Shown one piece after another: positions 1 to 7,385 of a stretch of DNA of 64,000 nt (position 1 is its first letter; each line of letters opens with the position of its first letter). The DNA is taken from contig JAFXVX010000013.1 in assembly GCA_017534745.1 (NCBI GenBank), forward strand, positions 1 through 64,000, written 5' to 3'. This DNA comes from Bacteroidales bacterium. GTDB taxonomy: Bacteria; Bacteroidota; Bacteroidia; Bacteroidales; UBA932. The notes under the pieces were generated by a model that was given only the letters and a program-made list of their open reading frames with translations, searched no databases and was not told the DNA's origin. A program made the position numbers and the translations under genes.

Positions 1-2
1 AG

Positions 3-251
3 TTCTCCGGAGTCTCTTACGCCTATAGGGAAGCGCTGTGGGAGGTGACGATGGAGCAGTTACCAGCAGACATCACCGCAGATGTTCCAATCTGTGGAGG
101 TGGTAATCAGATGCACCTCAATTGTGACGGTATGGCGGAAGCCCACATCGAGAACAAGGTTCTCACCAGCCAGCGTCGCGTAATGGGTTTCTTCGATACG
201 GCTCATGATCCGTTCGTATACGCTTTTCTGGTTCGTGACAACAATGCTTAA
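3..251 (+). CDS. C-terminal part of an unrecognised protein (cut by window edge)
   Basis: The frame is open from the first bases of the window to a TAA at 249-251, so only the last ~82 residues are visible. An internal GTG at 45 could serve as a start, but the open upstream frame makes truncation by the window edge more likely. The stop overlaps the next start by one base (TAATG), so it is probably translationally coupled to the holin-like gene and belongs to the same phage-derived cassette. The visible sequence has no transmembrane segment, no signal peptide and no motif I recognise. I assign no function. Confidence 0.5.
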   Translation, partial: FSGVSYAYREALWEVTMEQLPADITADVPICGGGNQMHLNCDGMAEAHIENKVLTSQRRVMGFFDTAHDPFVYAFLVRDNNA

Positions 252-526
252 TGACTATGGCCCAGAAGAAGAAAATAGAGCTCACGCGCCTGCAGGGCAT
301 CATTGCTGTGGCCAGCTTCAGCAGTGGCGTCATCATCGCCTCCGTGTGTCTATTCTTCATCCCGCCGCTGGGAGAGATTGCCAGTTCCGCGATATCAATT
401 GTGAGCGAGCTGCTGGTCCTCTGCGGCGCCATTCTGGGAGTCAAAGCCAGCTATGATGTCAAGTTCCGGAAGTTTGAAGCAGAACTCCGCGACGTTATCG
501 AGAACGAAAAGAAAACCAACGCATAA
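251..526 (+). CDS. Small two-TM holin-like phage protein
   Basis: A 91-residue protein with a short basic N-terminus, two hydrophobic segments (about residues 15-37 and 44-66) and a charged C-terminal tail rich in Lys and Glu. This layout is usual for class II holins, which form inner-membrane lesions at the end of phage infection. The function is inferred from size, topology and position, since holins have little conserved sequence. The start overlaps the upstream stop by one base, and a spanin-like gene follows 8 bases downstream, which together suggests a lysis cassette. It could instead be an unrelated small membrane protein. Confidence 0.6.
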   Translation: MTMAQKKKIELTRLQGIIAVASFSSGVIIASVCLFFIPPLGEIASSAISIVSELLVLCGAILGVKASYDVKFRKFEAELRDVIENEKKTNA

Positions 527-534
527 CTTAACCT

Positions 535-1005
535 ATGAAATACTATCTGCCACTCCTTCTTCTGCTCACCGCTTCTGCCTGCAGTACTGTCCGCCAGCTT
601 CCATCGACGGACAGTACCAAGGTGGAAGTCCGCTACGAGACAAAGACCGTCCACGACACAGCCTATGTAGAGCTGCCGGTCATTGTTGAGACGGTGGCCA
701 CGTTGGATACGGCGTCTCTGTTGGAGAATAAATACGCCAAATCGGCCGCTTCCGTGTCCGGTGGAGTCCTTACCCATTCGCTGGAAACAAAGCCCGTCAG
801 GGAGCCCGTAGCCGTCGAAAAACAGATTGTTTACCGCGACTCCCTGGTGTACCGGGACAGGGTGCAGACGGTGACGGTCGAGGTGGAGAAGAAGTTGACC
901 GCCTGGCAGACTATTCAGATGCGCCTCGGACTTGTGGCCATCCTGATTATCATGATAGTAGTAATCTACTCTATATTCCTTATTATCAACCACTTCAAAT
1001 CCTAA
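535..1005 (+). CDS. Unimolecular spanin-like lipoprotein with C-terminal TM
   Basis: A 156-residue protein with a short N-terminal hydrophobic stretch ending in a lipobox (TASAC, Cys16), a ~110-residue periplasmic stretch predicted to be extended and rich in charged residues and Val, and a single C-terminal transmembrane helix (about 131-152) with a short basic tail. A lipid anchor at one end and an inner-membrane helix at the other is the topology of unimolecular spanins such as phage T1 gp11, which disrupt the outer membrane in the last step of lysis. It directly follows the holin-like gene. No sequence motif proves the role, so the call rests on architecture and context. Confidence 0.6.
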   Translation: MKYYLPLLLLLTASACSTVRQLPSTDSTKVEVRYETKTVHDTAYVELPVIVETVATLDTASLLENKYAKSAASVSGGVLTHSLETKPVREPVAVEKQIVYRDSLVYRDRVQTVTVEVEKKLTAWQTIQMRLGLVAILIIMIVVIYSIFLIINHFKS

Positions 1006-1011
1006 ACCACT

Positions 1012-1719
1012 ATGAAGTACATTCCTTCCATCGCCTTCGAGGAGATGAGCGGCAGCGCCAAGGGCGTGACCGCAGCCAAAGTGAAGAACCGCAAGTACAT
1101 CCGCAACCGCGGATACGGCGGCAGTGTCCGTACCAGCGACCAGGCAAATGTCAAGGGCATTTTCAAGCGCCTCACCACCATGTGGAAGACGCTGCCCAAC
1201 GACCAGATCCTGGCGTGGAACAAGCTCGCCCTCAGCCAGGAGGCCCGCAGCGTCCTGGGCACCAAGGGCAAGATTTCGGGTGCCAACCTCTTCACCCGTC
1301 TCAACTACTGGATCGTCGCCTGCGGCGGCCAGCCCGAGACCACTCCGCCTACGCTGCTCGGCGTAGAGAACCCGTCCTCTGCCACCATCGTGTGCCAGGG
1401 CGACACCTTCACCTTCAAGCTGGACCAGGCCCTCGCCGACAATGGCGGTATCTTCCTGGTCATTGAGGCCACCGAAGGTCAGTCCAATGGCGTGAGCCGC
1501 GCTCACTCCAAAGCCTCTGCCATCAAGATGGTCGAGGAACCCACCGCAGCCGCCATCGACATCCGTGCCGACTACGTGGCCAAGAACGGTGCTCCCAGCG
1601 CTGCAGCGCCGAAGATTTTCTTCCGCTACTACTACGTCAACTCCAGCACCGGCGAGAAGTCCGGCACCATGCTGGCCGAGACCTCGTGGACCGCAGCCGC
1701 TGCCGGCGGCGAGCCGTAG
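1012..1719 (+). CDS. Virion- or tail-associated-like protein, 235 aa
   Basis: Begins 6 bases after the spanin-like stop. The N-terminal half (about 1-110) is basic and helical, with Trp/Leu-rich segments ending in an SGANLFTRLN-like stretch that resembles small Bacteroidota phage-derived proteins of the DUF6266 kind. The C-terminal half (about 120-230) is a predicted beta-sandwich (IVCQGDTFTFKL to the end). No enzyme motif is visible. A second, broken copy of the C-terminal half lies inverted at 9320-9640 and is close to 90% identical in protein, mostly with synonymous changes, so this fold is under selection. It ends the cassette and is followed by a strong terminator. The exact role is unknown. 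Confidence 0.5.
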   Translation: MKYIPSIAFEEMSGSAKGVTAAKVKNRKYIRNRGYGGSVRTSDQANVKGIFKRLTTMWKTLPNDQILAWNKLALSQEARSVLGTKGKISGANLFTRLNYWIVACGGQPETTPPTLLGVENPSSATIVCQGDTFTFKLDQALADNGGIFLVIEATEGQSNGVSRAHSKASAIKMVEEPTAAAIDIRADYVAKNGAPSAAAPKIFFRYYYVNSSTGEKSGTMLAETSWTAAAAGGEP

Positions 1720-1750
1720 CCTTCCGGCCGAAAGGCCAAACCTAAACCGA

Positions 1751-1786
1751 GCCCTCCAGAGTCATCAGATTCTGGAGGGCTTTACT
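1751..1786 (+). terminator. Rho-independent terminator of the phage-like cassette
   Basis: A perfect 10-bp stem (GCCCTCCAGA / TCTGGAGGGC) with a 10-base loop, followed by TTTA. It lies 32 bases after the 235-aa gene stop and closes the cassette. The T-tract is short, but the stem is perfect and GC-rich. Confidence 0.8.
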
Positions 1787-2232
1787 ATATGAACTTGCTC
1801 ACTTTCCGCTATTGACTGGGAGAGGGGAGTGGTGAAATGCTGGCAGATTGTCTTCTTAAAACAATTTGCAATAACTATCTTTGCACAACTGCAATTGTGG
1901 ACGACGGTTTCTTTCAGTATTTTTTACGAGACTTTTATAAGATTGCATATTTTTAGTTGTGCAATCGTTGTGCAAAACTATCACGCTAAAACAACCGCCA
2001 TACTGATTATCAAATAGTTAGATAAGGAAAACTATTTCCCGATGCAGGAAATAGGATAAGTCTATAACTTATTGTAAATAAATACTTTAACTTTTTGACC
2101 TTTTCACGTTTGTCCCCCTGCTGTCCCCGAATTTTTTGAAGCCCCAAACTTTTTTCGTGAAAAAGTCCTTCGGGGGACAAAAAAAGTAAAGGTGCGTCCC
2201 CGCATGGCGTGTAATATTGTGTAATCAATTTC
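1787..2232. other. Non-coding stretch with a 10-bp inverted repeat
   Basis: No convincing gene. The sequence is much more AT-rich than the genes on its left. It contains a perfect 10-bp inverted repeat, TTTGTCCCCC at 2109-2118 and GGGGGACAAA at 2172-2181, enclosing a smaller 7-bp hairpin (ACTTTTT/AAAAAGT). A 72-codon minus-strand frame over this region has no start context or composition that suggests coding. It may be the edge of the phage-derived element, but no attachment site could be identified. Confidence 0.4.
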
Positions 2233-2263
2233 TTTGATTCTCACGGGAAATCATCTAATTTTG
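2233..2263 (+). promoter_or_regulatory. Bacteroidota sigma-ABfr type promoter
   Basis: TTTG at 2233-2236, a 19-base spacer, and TAATTTTG at 2256-2263, which matches the TTTG-N19-TAnnTTTG consensus of this phylum. It lies about 50 bases upstream of the TonB-like gene and would drive the two-gene operon. Confidence 0.7.
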
Positions 2264-2315
2264 CTCCGTCCGGACTACAGCACAGATTGTTGAACGATTT
2301 AAAACCGCAAAGAAA

Positions 2316-2717
2316 ATGAAGAAACTGATTCTCATGTTATTGATGGCCGAATGTTGCCTTATATCGGCCCATGCGCAAAAGACTGTGGTGTCGCAGACCA
2401 ATCAGAAGGTCTTCGACAACGTAGAACAGATGCCGGAATATCCTGGTGGCATGCAATCGATGATCGAGTTCCTGCAAACCAACATGAAATACCCGGAAGA
2501 TGCCGAAAAGCAGAAAGTGGAGGGGCGGGTTATGGTCCAATTCGTTGTGGAAACGGATGGCAGTATATCAGATGTGCACGTGGCCAAGCAAGTGTTCCCC
2601 TCGCTCGATGCCGAAGCAGTCAGGGTGGTGCAAGCCATGCCCAAATGGACACCGGGCAGGGAGAAAGGCAGGGTGGTCAGGGTGAAATACCTTCTTCCCA
2701 TTGTATTTCGGATGTAA
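2316..2717 (+). CDS. TonB C-terminal domain protein without membrane anchor
   Basis: A 133-residue protein with an N-terminal signal peptide (about 1-20, cleavage after SAHA) and a TonB C-terminal domain over about 38-133 (PEYPGGMQSMIEF, MKYPEDA, GRVMVQFVVETDGSI, AVRVVQAMPKWTPG). Full TonB proteins carry a transmembrane anchor and a Pro-rich spacer. This one has only the exported energy-transducer domain, as do many stand-alone Bacteroidota TonB-C proteins that sit beside regulators. The stop overlaps the next start (TAATG), so the TPR/HTH regulator is co-translated. It may bind an outer-membrane partner rather than energise transport. Confidence 0.8.
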   Translation: MKKLILMLLMAECCLISAHAQKTVVSQTNQKVFDNVEQMPEYPGGMQSMIEFLQTNMKYPEDAEKQKVEGRVMVQFVVETDGSISDVHVAKQVFPSLDAEAVRVVQAMPKWTPGREKGRVVRVKYLLPIVFRM

Positions 2718-4279
2718 TGAAACCCCTCTCGCTGGCATTATTCGCACTAGTCATTGTGGGCTGTTCACAGGAGCAGCCCCACAATGAACTGCTAAGCAGG
2801 GCAGCGCAGATTGTTTTCACCCAGCCCGACTCGGTCGTCAGGATGCTGTCTCCCTATTATTACGACTCGGCAATGACCGATGCCGACCGGGCACTCTATG
2901 GTCTTCTCTATACGGAAGCCTTGCATCGCAGCGGGCTCAGCACTGCGTCGGACTCGCTGATACGCGCCAGCAGAGACTTCTATGAGCGTCACGGGGACGA
3001 TGAGCACCTCTCCAGAGCGTTGCTCCACCATGGCATCATCCTGTACCGGCAGCAGCAGGTGCACGAAGCGGTGCTGTCGATGAAACGGGCGGAACTGCTG
3101 TCCGGCGACCTGGATCTGCCGGCTTTCAAGTGGTACCTGTACTGCGTGCTTGGCGACGTGAATGACAATGTGGGCAACCACGCTTTGACGCTTCGCTACT
3201 ACAAGCAGGCATTGAAGGCTGCAAGGCAATGTGACAGCAGACAATGGACCGTTCAGACGCTGAATAATATAGCCATGACCTTCGACATGTTGGGCCAGAA
3301 AGACAGCTTGAGGTATTATACCGAACAGGCTCAGCCCTACTACGAAGACACATATGGAGACGTGCGGGCCACCTATCTGGCCAATTGTGCCAGCTATATG
3401 TTGAGCACAGGGCAGCGCCAGGAGGCGAAACGCTGCCTGATAGAATCCAGGCTCATCTCTCCTACCAACAGAGGAGAAAAACTGCTGGCCGACATCTACA
3501 TGGCAGAAGGAGATACGGCAGCCGCTATCCAGCAATGGTATAGGCTGTCAGGTTCCCTGTCTCCCGATGTCGCCATCCAGTCTTATCGGCAGTTGATTAC
3601 TTATATGAACTGTCAGGGTGACCTGCGGGGAGTGGCAGAATTCAGTCAACGCCTGAACGAGGTTTATCATCGCCTCTATGAACATAGCGACGCCGCTGTC
3701 ATCGACCTGCAGGCGCAGTTCGACGAGCAGATTAAAGAGCGGCGACAGTATCGCACGGTCATCGTCCTCCTGGCCGCCATCCTTCTCGTTATTGTACTCT
3801 CTGCCCTCGTCATCTGGTATAACCGGCGTCGTATGGACCTGCTCAATGCCCGTTTTGCCGAAAGTCAGATGCAATATAATCTGACACGGACGGAACTCAC
3901 CCAGATGCGGCGGATGAAGGAGCGTGAACAGCGGGAGAACTCCCGCCAATTAAAGGATATTGTATCTCGCCTGCATGCTGCTGCAGGCAAAGGTAAACCC
4001 GCACCTGATGATGAGATGAATGCTTTGGCCCAACTCTCTTACGCCATGCGTCCAAAGCTACGGGAACTGCTGTCTCCACTCAGTTCCAAGGAGCAACAGG
4101 TGTGCTTGCTGACTGTCCATCATTTCCTTCCCTCTGAGATTGCCAATCTCACCATTGCAACTCCCCAGGCCATCACCAACACCCGCGTGCGCCTGCTCAG
4201 GAAACTGTTCGGGGAGACGGGTGGGGCGAAGGATTTCGATACGGCCATTATGGAGTACGGCGCGGATGATGTCATTTAA
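2717..4279 (+). CDS. TPR lipoprotein-type membrane regulator with C-terminal HTH
   Basis: I use ATG 2717, which overlaps the upstream stop and gives a signal sequence with a lipobox-like VIVGC. The frame is open further upstream, but that stretch is the TonB-like gene in another frame. The 520-residue product has TPR-like helical repeats over about 30-330, a transmembrane helix near 345-367, a cytoplasmic coiled coil (about 370-425) and a LuxR/sigma-4-like helix-turn-helix near the C-terminus (LSSKEQQVCLLTVHHF, IANLTIATPQAITNTRVRLLRKLF). This TPR-TM-HTH plan is common in Bacteroidota and suggests envelope sensing linked to DNA binding. Lipidation plus an internal TM would be unusual, so the lipobox may not be used. 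Confidence 0.75.
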   Translation: MKPLSLALFALVIVGCSQEQPHNELLSRAAQIVFTQPDSVVRMLSPYYYDSAMTDADRALYGLLYTEALHRSGLSTASDSLIRASRDFYERHGDDEHLSRALLHHGIILYRQQQVHEAVLSMKRAELLSGDLDLPAFKWYLYCVLGDVNDNVGNHALTLRYYKQALKAARQCDSRQWTVQTLNNIAMTFDMLGQKDSLRYYTEQAQPYYEDTYGDVRATYLANCASYMLSTGQRQEAKRCLIESRLISPTNRGEKLLADIYMAEGDTAAAIQQWYRLSGSLSPDVAIQSYRQLITYMNCQGDLRGVAEFSQRLNEVYHRLYEHSDAAVIDLQAQFDEQIKERRQYRTVIVLLAAILLVIVLSALVIWYNRRRMDLLNARFAESQMQYNLTRTELTQMRRMKEREQRENSRQLKDIVSRLHAAAGKGKPAPDDEMNALAQLSYAMRPKLRELLSPLSSKEQQVCLLTVHHFLPSEIANLTIATPQAITNTRVRLLRKLFGETGGAKDFDTAIMEYGADDVI

Positions 4280-4336
4280 ACTACGGGCAAAATGTACTTT
4301 ATCTGTTGTTTATAGGAAAGCAAAACAGTACGGCCT

Positions 4337-4414
4337 ATGAAGGACTTTGCTGCTATAGATTTTGAGACAGCCAACGAGTGCCGCTGCAGTGTGTGTTGTC
4401 CTGAAAAAAGTTAA
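4337..4414 (+). pseudogene. 5' stump of a DnaQ-like 3'-5' exonuclease gene
   Basis: Twenty-five codons beginning MKDFAAIDFETANE match the start of Bacteroidota DnaQ-like (PolIII epsilon-type) exonucleases, including the Exo I motif DFET. Homology stops after SVC, where the sequence enters a perfect inverted repeat and reaches TAA. No later exonuclease motif is found downstream, so this is a remnant. The start sits 57 bases after the regulator stop. Confidence 0.65.
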
Positions 4415-4447
4415 CCAAAAAGAATAAACTTTTTTCAGGACAACACA
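4392..4447. repeat. 56-bp perfect palindromic element (21-bp arms)
   Basis: The arms at 4392-4412 and 4427-4447 are exact reverse complements over 21 bases, with a 14-base A-rich loop. The left arm begins inside the exonuclease stump. The arm end (TGTCCTGAAAAAAGTT) looks like an insertion-sequence terminal repeat, so this may be a MITE or the scar of a deleted IS. As RNA it would form a very stable hairpin that could also terminate transcription. Confidence 0.75.
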
Positions 4448-4570
4448 TCATTCATTGTACTACGAATTGTTATTCTTTCTTCTTTGCCGCTATAATCGCG
4501 CTTTTCAATCAGATACTGGAAGAAGATAGAATCACAGCATATTCCTTGTCTCACAATATTTCTTATTATT

Positions 4571-4603
4571 TGTGATAGAATAATCTAAAATTGATTATCT
4601 TTG
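4571..4603 (+). promoter_or_regulatory. Possible promoter of the AbiE operon
   Basis: TATCTTTG at 4596-4603 fits the TAnnTTTG -7 box and lies 16 bases before the abiEi start. The nearest upstream TTTG gives a spacer of about 23 bases, longer than ideal, so only the -7 box is well supported. The rest of the 4448-4570 gap is AT-rich with no gene. Confidence 0.45.
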
Positions 4604-4619
4604 CAATAAAAGTAAGAAA

Positions 4620-5420
4620 ATGAGTATTCGTGAATGGGTATATAATCGTGAAATTGACGGTCGTCCATCATTTTCATATGCTGACGTGAAAGATGCATTT
4701 CCTTCTTTCACGCAACAGCATATTCTTAATGACCTATATCGTCTTCGCAAAAGCGGAGCCATTGCCCAGCCCTACAAGGGATATTATGTTGTAATACCGC
4801 CTCATTATGCGGCAAAGGGGATGGTCCCTCCTGTGTATTATATTGACCAACTAATGAGATATCTTAGTCGGCCATACTATATTTGTTTGCTCAGTGCAGC
4901 TGAGCTGCTCGGTGCGGCGCACCAACGGCCGCAGCAGTTTTCAATAATGACTGTGCCCCCCGAAGTGAGAATGCAAAGACAAACGAGTTTAGATTGGAAT
5001 TATCGATCCTCCATCCCATGCGGCTTTCTAAAGGAAAGAAATTCTGAGACAGGCACCGTTCTCATATCAAGTCCAGAACTTACGGCTCTTGATCTGGTTC
5101 AATATGAGCATCACATAGGTGGCCTTTCAAGAGCAGCGACTGTGATTGAAGAACTATCTGAACAGACGGTTTGGAGGGGTTCAGCAGAGAGCGGACTACT
5201 GTCTCTCCCTACTGTGGCGACCGTTCAACGGCTCGGCTACATTATGGAGAATGTCCTGATGAATCAATCGCAGGCTAATGATCTTTACCATGAATTGAAG
5301 ATAGTTTCTCCCAAACTTAACCGGTTCAGGCTCTCAACCCGCAAGAACGTTGACGGCGCAATCCTGGATAAGCGCTGGAATATTATTGTTAATACCGAAA
5401 TAGAAATAGACGACCTATGA
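4620..5420 (+). CDS. abiEi: AbiEi-family antitoxin (type IV TA / abortive infection)
   Basis: A 266-residue protein with an N-terminal winged-HTH (about 1-65: YADVKDAFPSFTQQHILNDLYRLRKSGAI) and the AbiEi C-terminal region (YICLLSAAELLGAAHQRPQQF, SSPELTALDLVQYEHHIGG). In this family the antitoxin represses its own operon and counters the nucleotidyltransferase toxin without stable protein contact. The stop overlaps the toxin start by 4 bases (ATGA), so the pair is translationally coupled. Base composition is AT-rich compared with the core genes, consistent with horizontal transfer. Confidence 0.9.
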   Translation: MSIREWVYNREIDGRPSFSYADVKDAFPSFTQQHILNDLYRLRKSGAIAQPYKGYYVVIPPHYAAKGMVPPVYYIDQLMRYLSRPYYICLLSAAELLGAAHQRPQQFSIMTVPPEVRMQRQTSLDWNYRSSIPCGFLKERNSETGTVLISSPELTALDLVQYEHHIGGLSRAATVIEELSEQTVWRGSAESGLLSLPTVATVQRLGYIMENVLMNQSQANDLYHELKIVSPKLNRFRLSTRKNVDGAILDKRWNIIVNTEIEIDDL

Positions 5421-6208
5421 TCCCACGATCAGCTATTACACATTGGAACAAGCAGGTTCCTTGGGAAGATATCGCGAATGTTGAACAAGATCTCATTATA
5501 ACGCGAGCACTGACAGACATTTTCTCTGATGATTTCCTTGCCTCAGAGCTTGCTTTCAGGGGAGGAACTGCCCTTCATAAACTCTATCTTTCCCCTCAGC
5601 CCAGGTATTCTGAGGATATCGACCTTGTCCAAATCAATCCCGGCCCCATCAAACCTATCCTTTTTCGGCTAGGGGAGGTGCTCAATTACCTTCCGGACAA
5701 GGTGATCAAGCCCAAACGTTTCAATAATACAGTGCTCTTCCGGATTCAGTCAGAAATCCCCCCGGTTGTCCAGATTCGTCTCAAAGTTGAGATTAACTGT
5801 TATGAGCATTTTAATGAACTCGGCCTTGTAAAGGTTCCTTTCTCTTATGAGAGCCTCTGGGCTTCTGGGTCATGTAATCTCACTACATACAAACTAGAAG
5901 AGTTACTGGGGACAAAGATGCGCGCACTTTATCAGCGGAAGAAAGGCCGTGATCTTTTCGACCTGGCGTATGCCCTTCAGAATGCAGAAGTGAATCCTGA
6001 AGAGATTGTCCGGTGCTATAAACGTTATATCGGTTTCGTGGTGGAGACCCCTCCGACATATAAGCAGTTTGTAGCCAATATGGAGGAGAAGATGATGGAT
6101 CCAGATTTTATTGGAGATACAAAAAAACTGCTTCGCCCCGGAGTATCATACGATCCATATCAGGCCTGGGAGTTGGTAAAGGCTAGTCTTGTGGATATTA
6201 TTCGGTAA
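5417..6208 (+). CDS. abiEii: AbiEii-family nucleotidyltransferase toxin
   Basis: A 263-residue protein with the polymerase-beta-type nucleotidyltransferase core typical of AbiEii/MenT: FRGGTALHKLYL (about 46-57) followed by RYSEDIDLV (about 62-70), giving the GG and DxD metal-binding motifs, then the helical C-terminal region (KLEELLGTKMRALYQRKKGRDLFDLAYAL). Known relatives transfer nucleotides to tRNA or other acceptors and arrest growth during phage infection. All catalytic residues I can check are present, so the toxin looks intact. It is the second gene of the AbiE operon. Confidence 0.92.
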   Translation: MIPRSAITHWNKQVPWEDIANVEQDLIITRALTDIFSDDFLASELAFRGGTALHKLYLSPQPRYSEDIDLVQINPGPIKPILFRLGEVLNYLPDKVIKPKRFNNTVLFRIQSEIPPVVQIRLKVEINCYEHFNELGLVKVPFSYESLWASGSCNLTTYKLEELLGTKMRALYQRKKGRDLFDLAYALQNAEVNPEEIVRCYKRYIGFVVETPPTYKQFVANMEEKMMDPDFIGDTKKLLRPGVSYDPYQAWELVKASLVDIIR

Positions 6209-6260
6209 AACTGTATTAGGATATTCCCAATATTAAGTATTAAAACAGAGTAGATGACAT

Positions 6261-7385
6261 ATGAAACTTGAGACACTTAAAGATTATGTTCAATCAGCCA
6301 ATATCAATTTCTTGATTGGCTCAGGTCTTTCTCGCCCATTTTTGCCGACACTCGGGAATATCGAGAACCAGCTTTCACAAGTTAAAGACTTAGCCTGTGA
6401 GAAGAGACGTGCCGTCGTCGCGACTTTGTTTCGAGAGTACTTCAAGAGAGTGATAGAGCCTAACTTGAATAGAGGGGAAAAGGCAAATGGTTATATGGAT
6501 ACCCTTGAGAATTATCGAGTTTTTTTAAGGACTTGGAATTCAATTATCCATAATCGTTGTTCAAGTTTGCGCTCTAAGCAGATCAATCTATTTTCAACAA
6601 ATATTGATTTGTTAGTTGAAGATGCAGTCGAGTCTGTTGGGGTTGAGTTCAATGATGGTTTTATTGGAAGTATAAAACCTGTTTTTAATGAGGCAAACTT
6701 TCAGAAAACAATTCGCAAAGAGAGCATTCATTTTCATAACTCATCAGAATTGCCCGTATTTAATCTAATGAAAATGCACGGGTCGATCAATTGGAGGGAC
6801 CGAGAAGGATATTTGACAAATGATTTTAACCTCTCTCTAATTGAAGAAACACGTAGAGTTCTTGAAGAGTTCACGGATAAAGATTTTCCTAAATACTCTG
6901 AAGATATTGCAGAAATCGCCAAACAAGTTAGTGAGGATGTTGATTTTTCGGCTTTTTTGAAGCAATATCAGCAATTCCAGATTGTAAATCCAACAAAGCG
7001 AAAATTCAGTCAAAGTGTACTTGATGTGCATTTCTATGAGTTGATGCGAATGTTTTCAAACAATCTTGAGAAGGAGAATACGCTCTTATTTGTAATGGGA
7101 TTTTCTTTCGCAGATGAGCATATACGCAGTATTGTGAAACGTGCTTTAAAGACAAATCCGACACTTTTGGTAATAGTATTTTCATATAGTGATAAAGAAG
7201 TCACAACATTTAAAAAATACCTTAATGACGATTCTAATAACCTGATGATTATCTCACCATCCTCATATAGTGATGAGAATCGAAAGGAAGGGGATACGCG
7301 CGTCGAAAAGTTTGATTTCAAGAGCATCAATACTGTTTTTACAGATCTTTTAACAATGATTCCTATACAGTTTGGAGATGATTAA
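6261..7385 (+). CDS. SIR2-domain NADase of a SIR2-HerA defence system
   Basis: A 374-residue protein with SIR2-like motifs in order: NFLIGSGLSRPF (about 14-25, NAD-binding Gly-rich loop), FSTNIDLLVEDA (about 112-123), KMHGSINW with the candidate catalytic His (about 171-178), and a later LLFVMGFSFADEHI motif. SIR2 proteins in phage defence degrade NAD+ on infection. The gene overlaps a HerA ATPase gene by 8 bases, which is the layout of the SIR2-HerA (Nezha) system, in which the two proteins assemble into one complex. It lies 52 bases after abiEii. The sequence is AT-rich relative to the host core. Confidence 0.88.
   Translation: MKLETLKDYVQSANINFLIGSGLSRPFLPTLGNIENQLSQVKDLACEKRRAVVATLFREYFKRVIEPNLNRGEKANGYMDTLENYRVFLRTWNSIIHNRCSSLRSKQINLFSTNIDLLVEDAVESVGVEFNDGFIGSIKPVFNEANFQKTIRKESIHFHNSSELPVFNLMKMHGSINWRDREGYLTNDFNLSLIEETRRVLEEFTDKDFPKYSEDIAEIAKQVSEDVDFSAFLKQYQQFQIVNPTKRKFSQSVLDVHFYELMRMFSNNLEKENTLLFVMGFSFADEHIRSIVKRALKTNPTLLVIVFSYSDKEVTTFKKYLNDDSNNLMIISPSSYSDENRKEGDTRVEKFDFKSINTVFTDLLTMIPIQFGDD

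Noticed and set aside
2351..2716. Upstream extension of the TPR regulator frame
   Set aside because: It lies wholly within the TonB-like gene in another frame. The ATG at 2717 gives a signal sequence and an overlap coupling.
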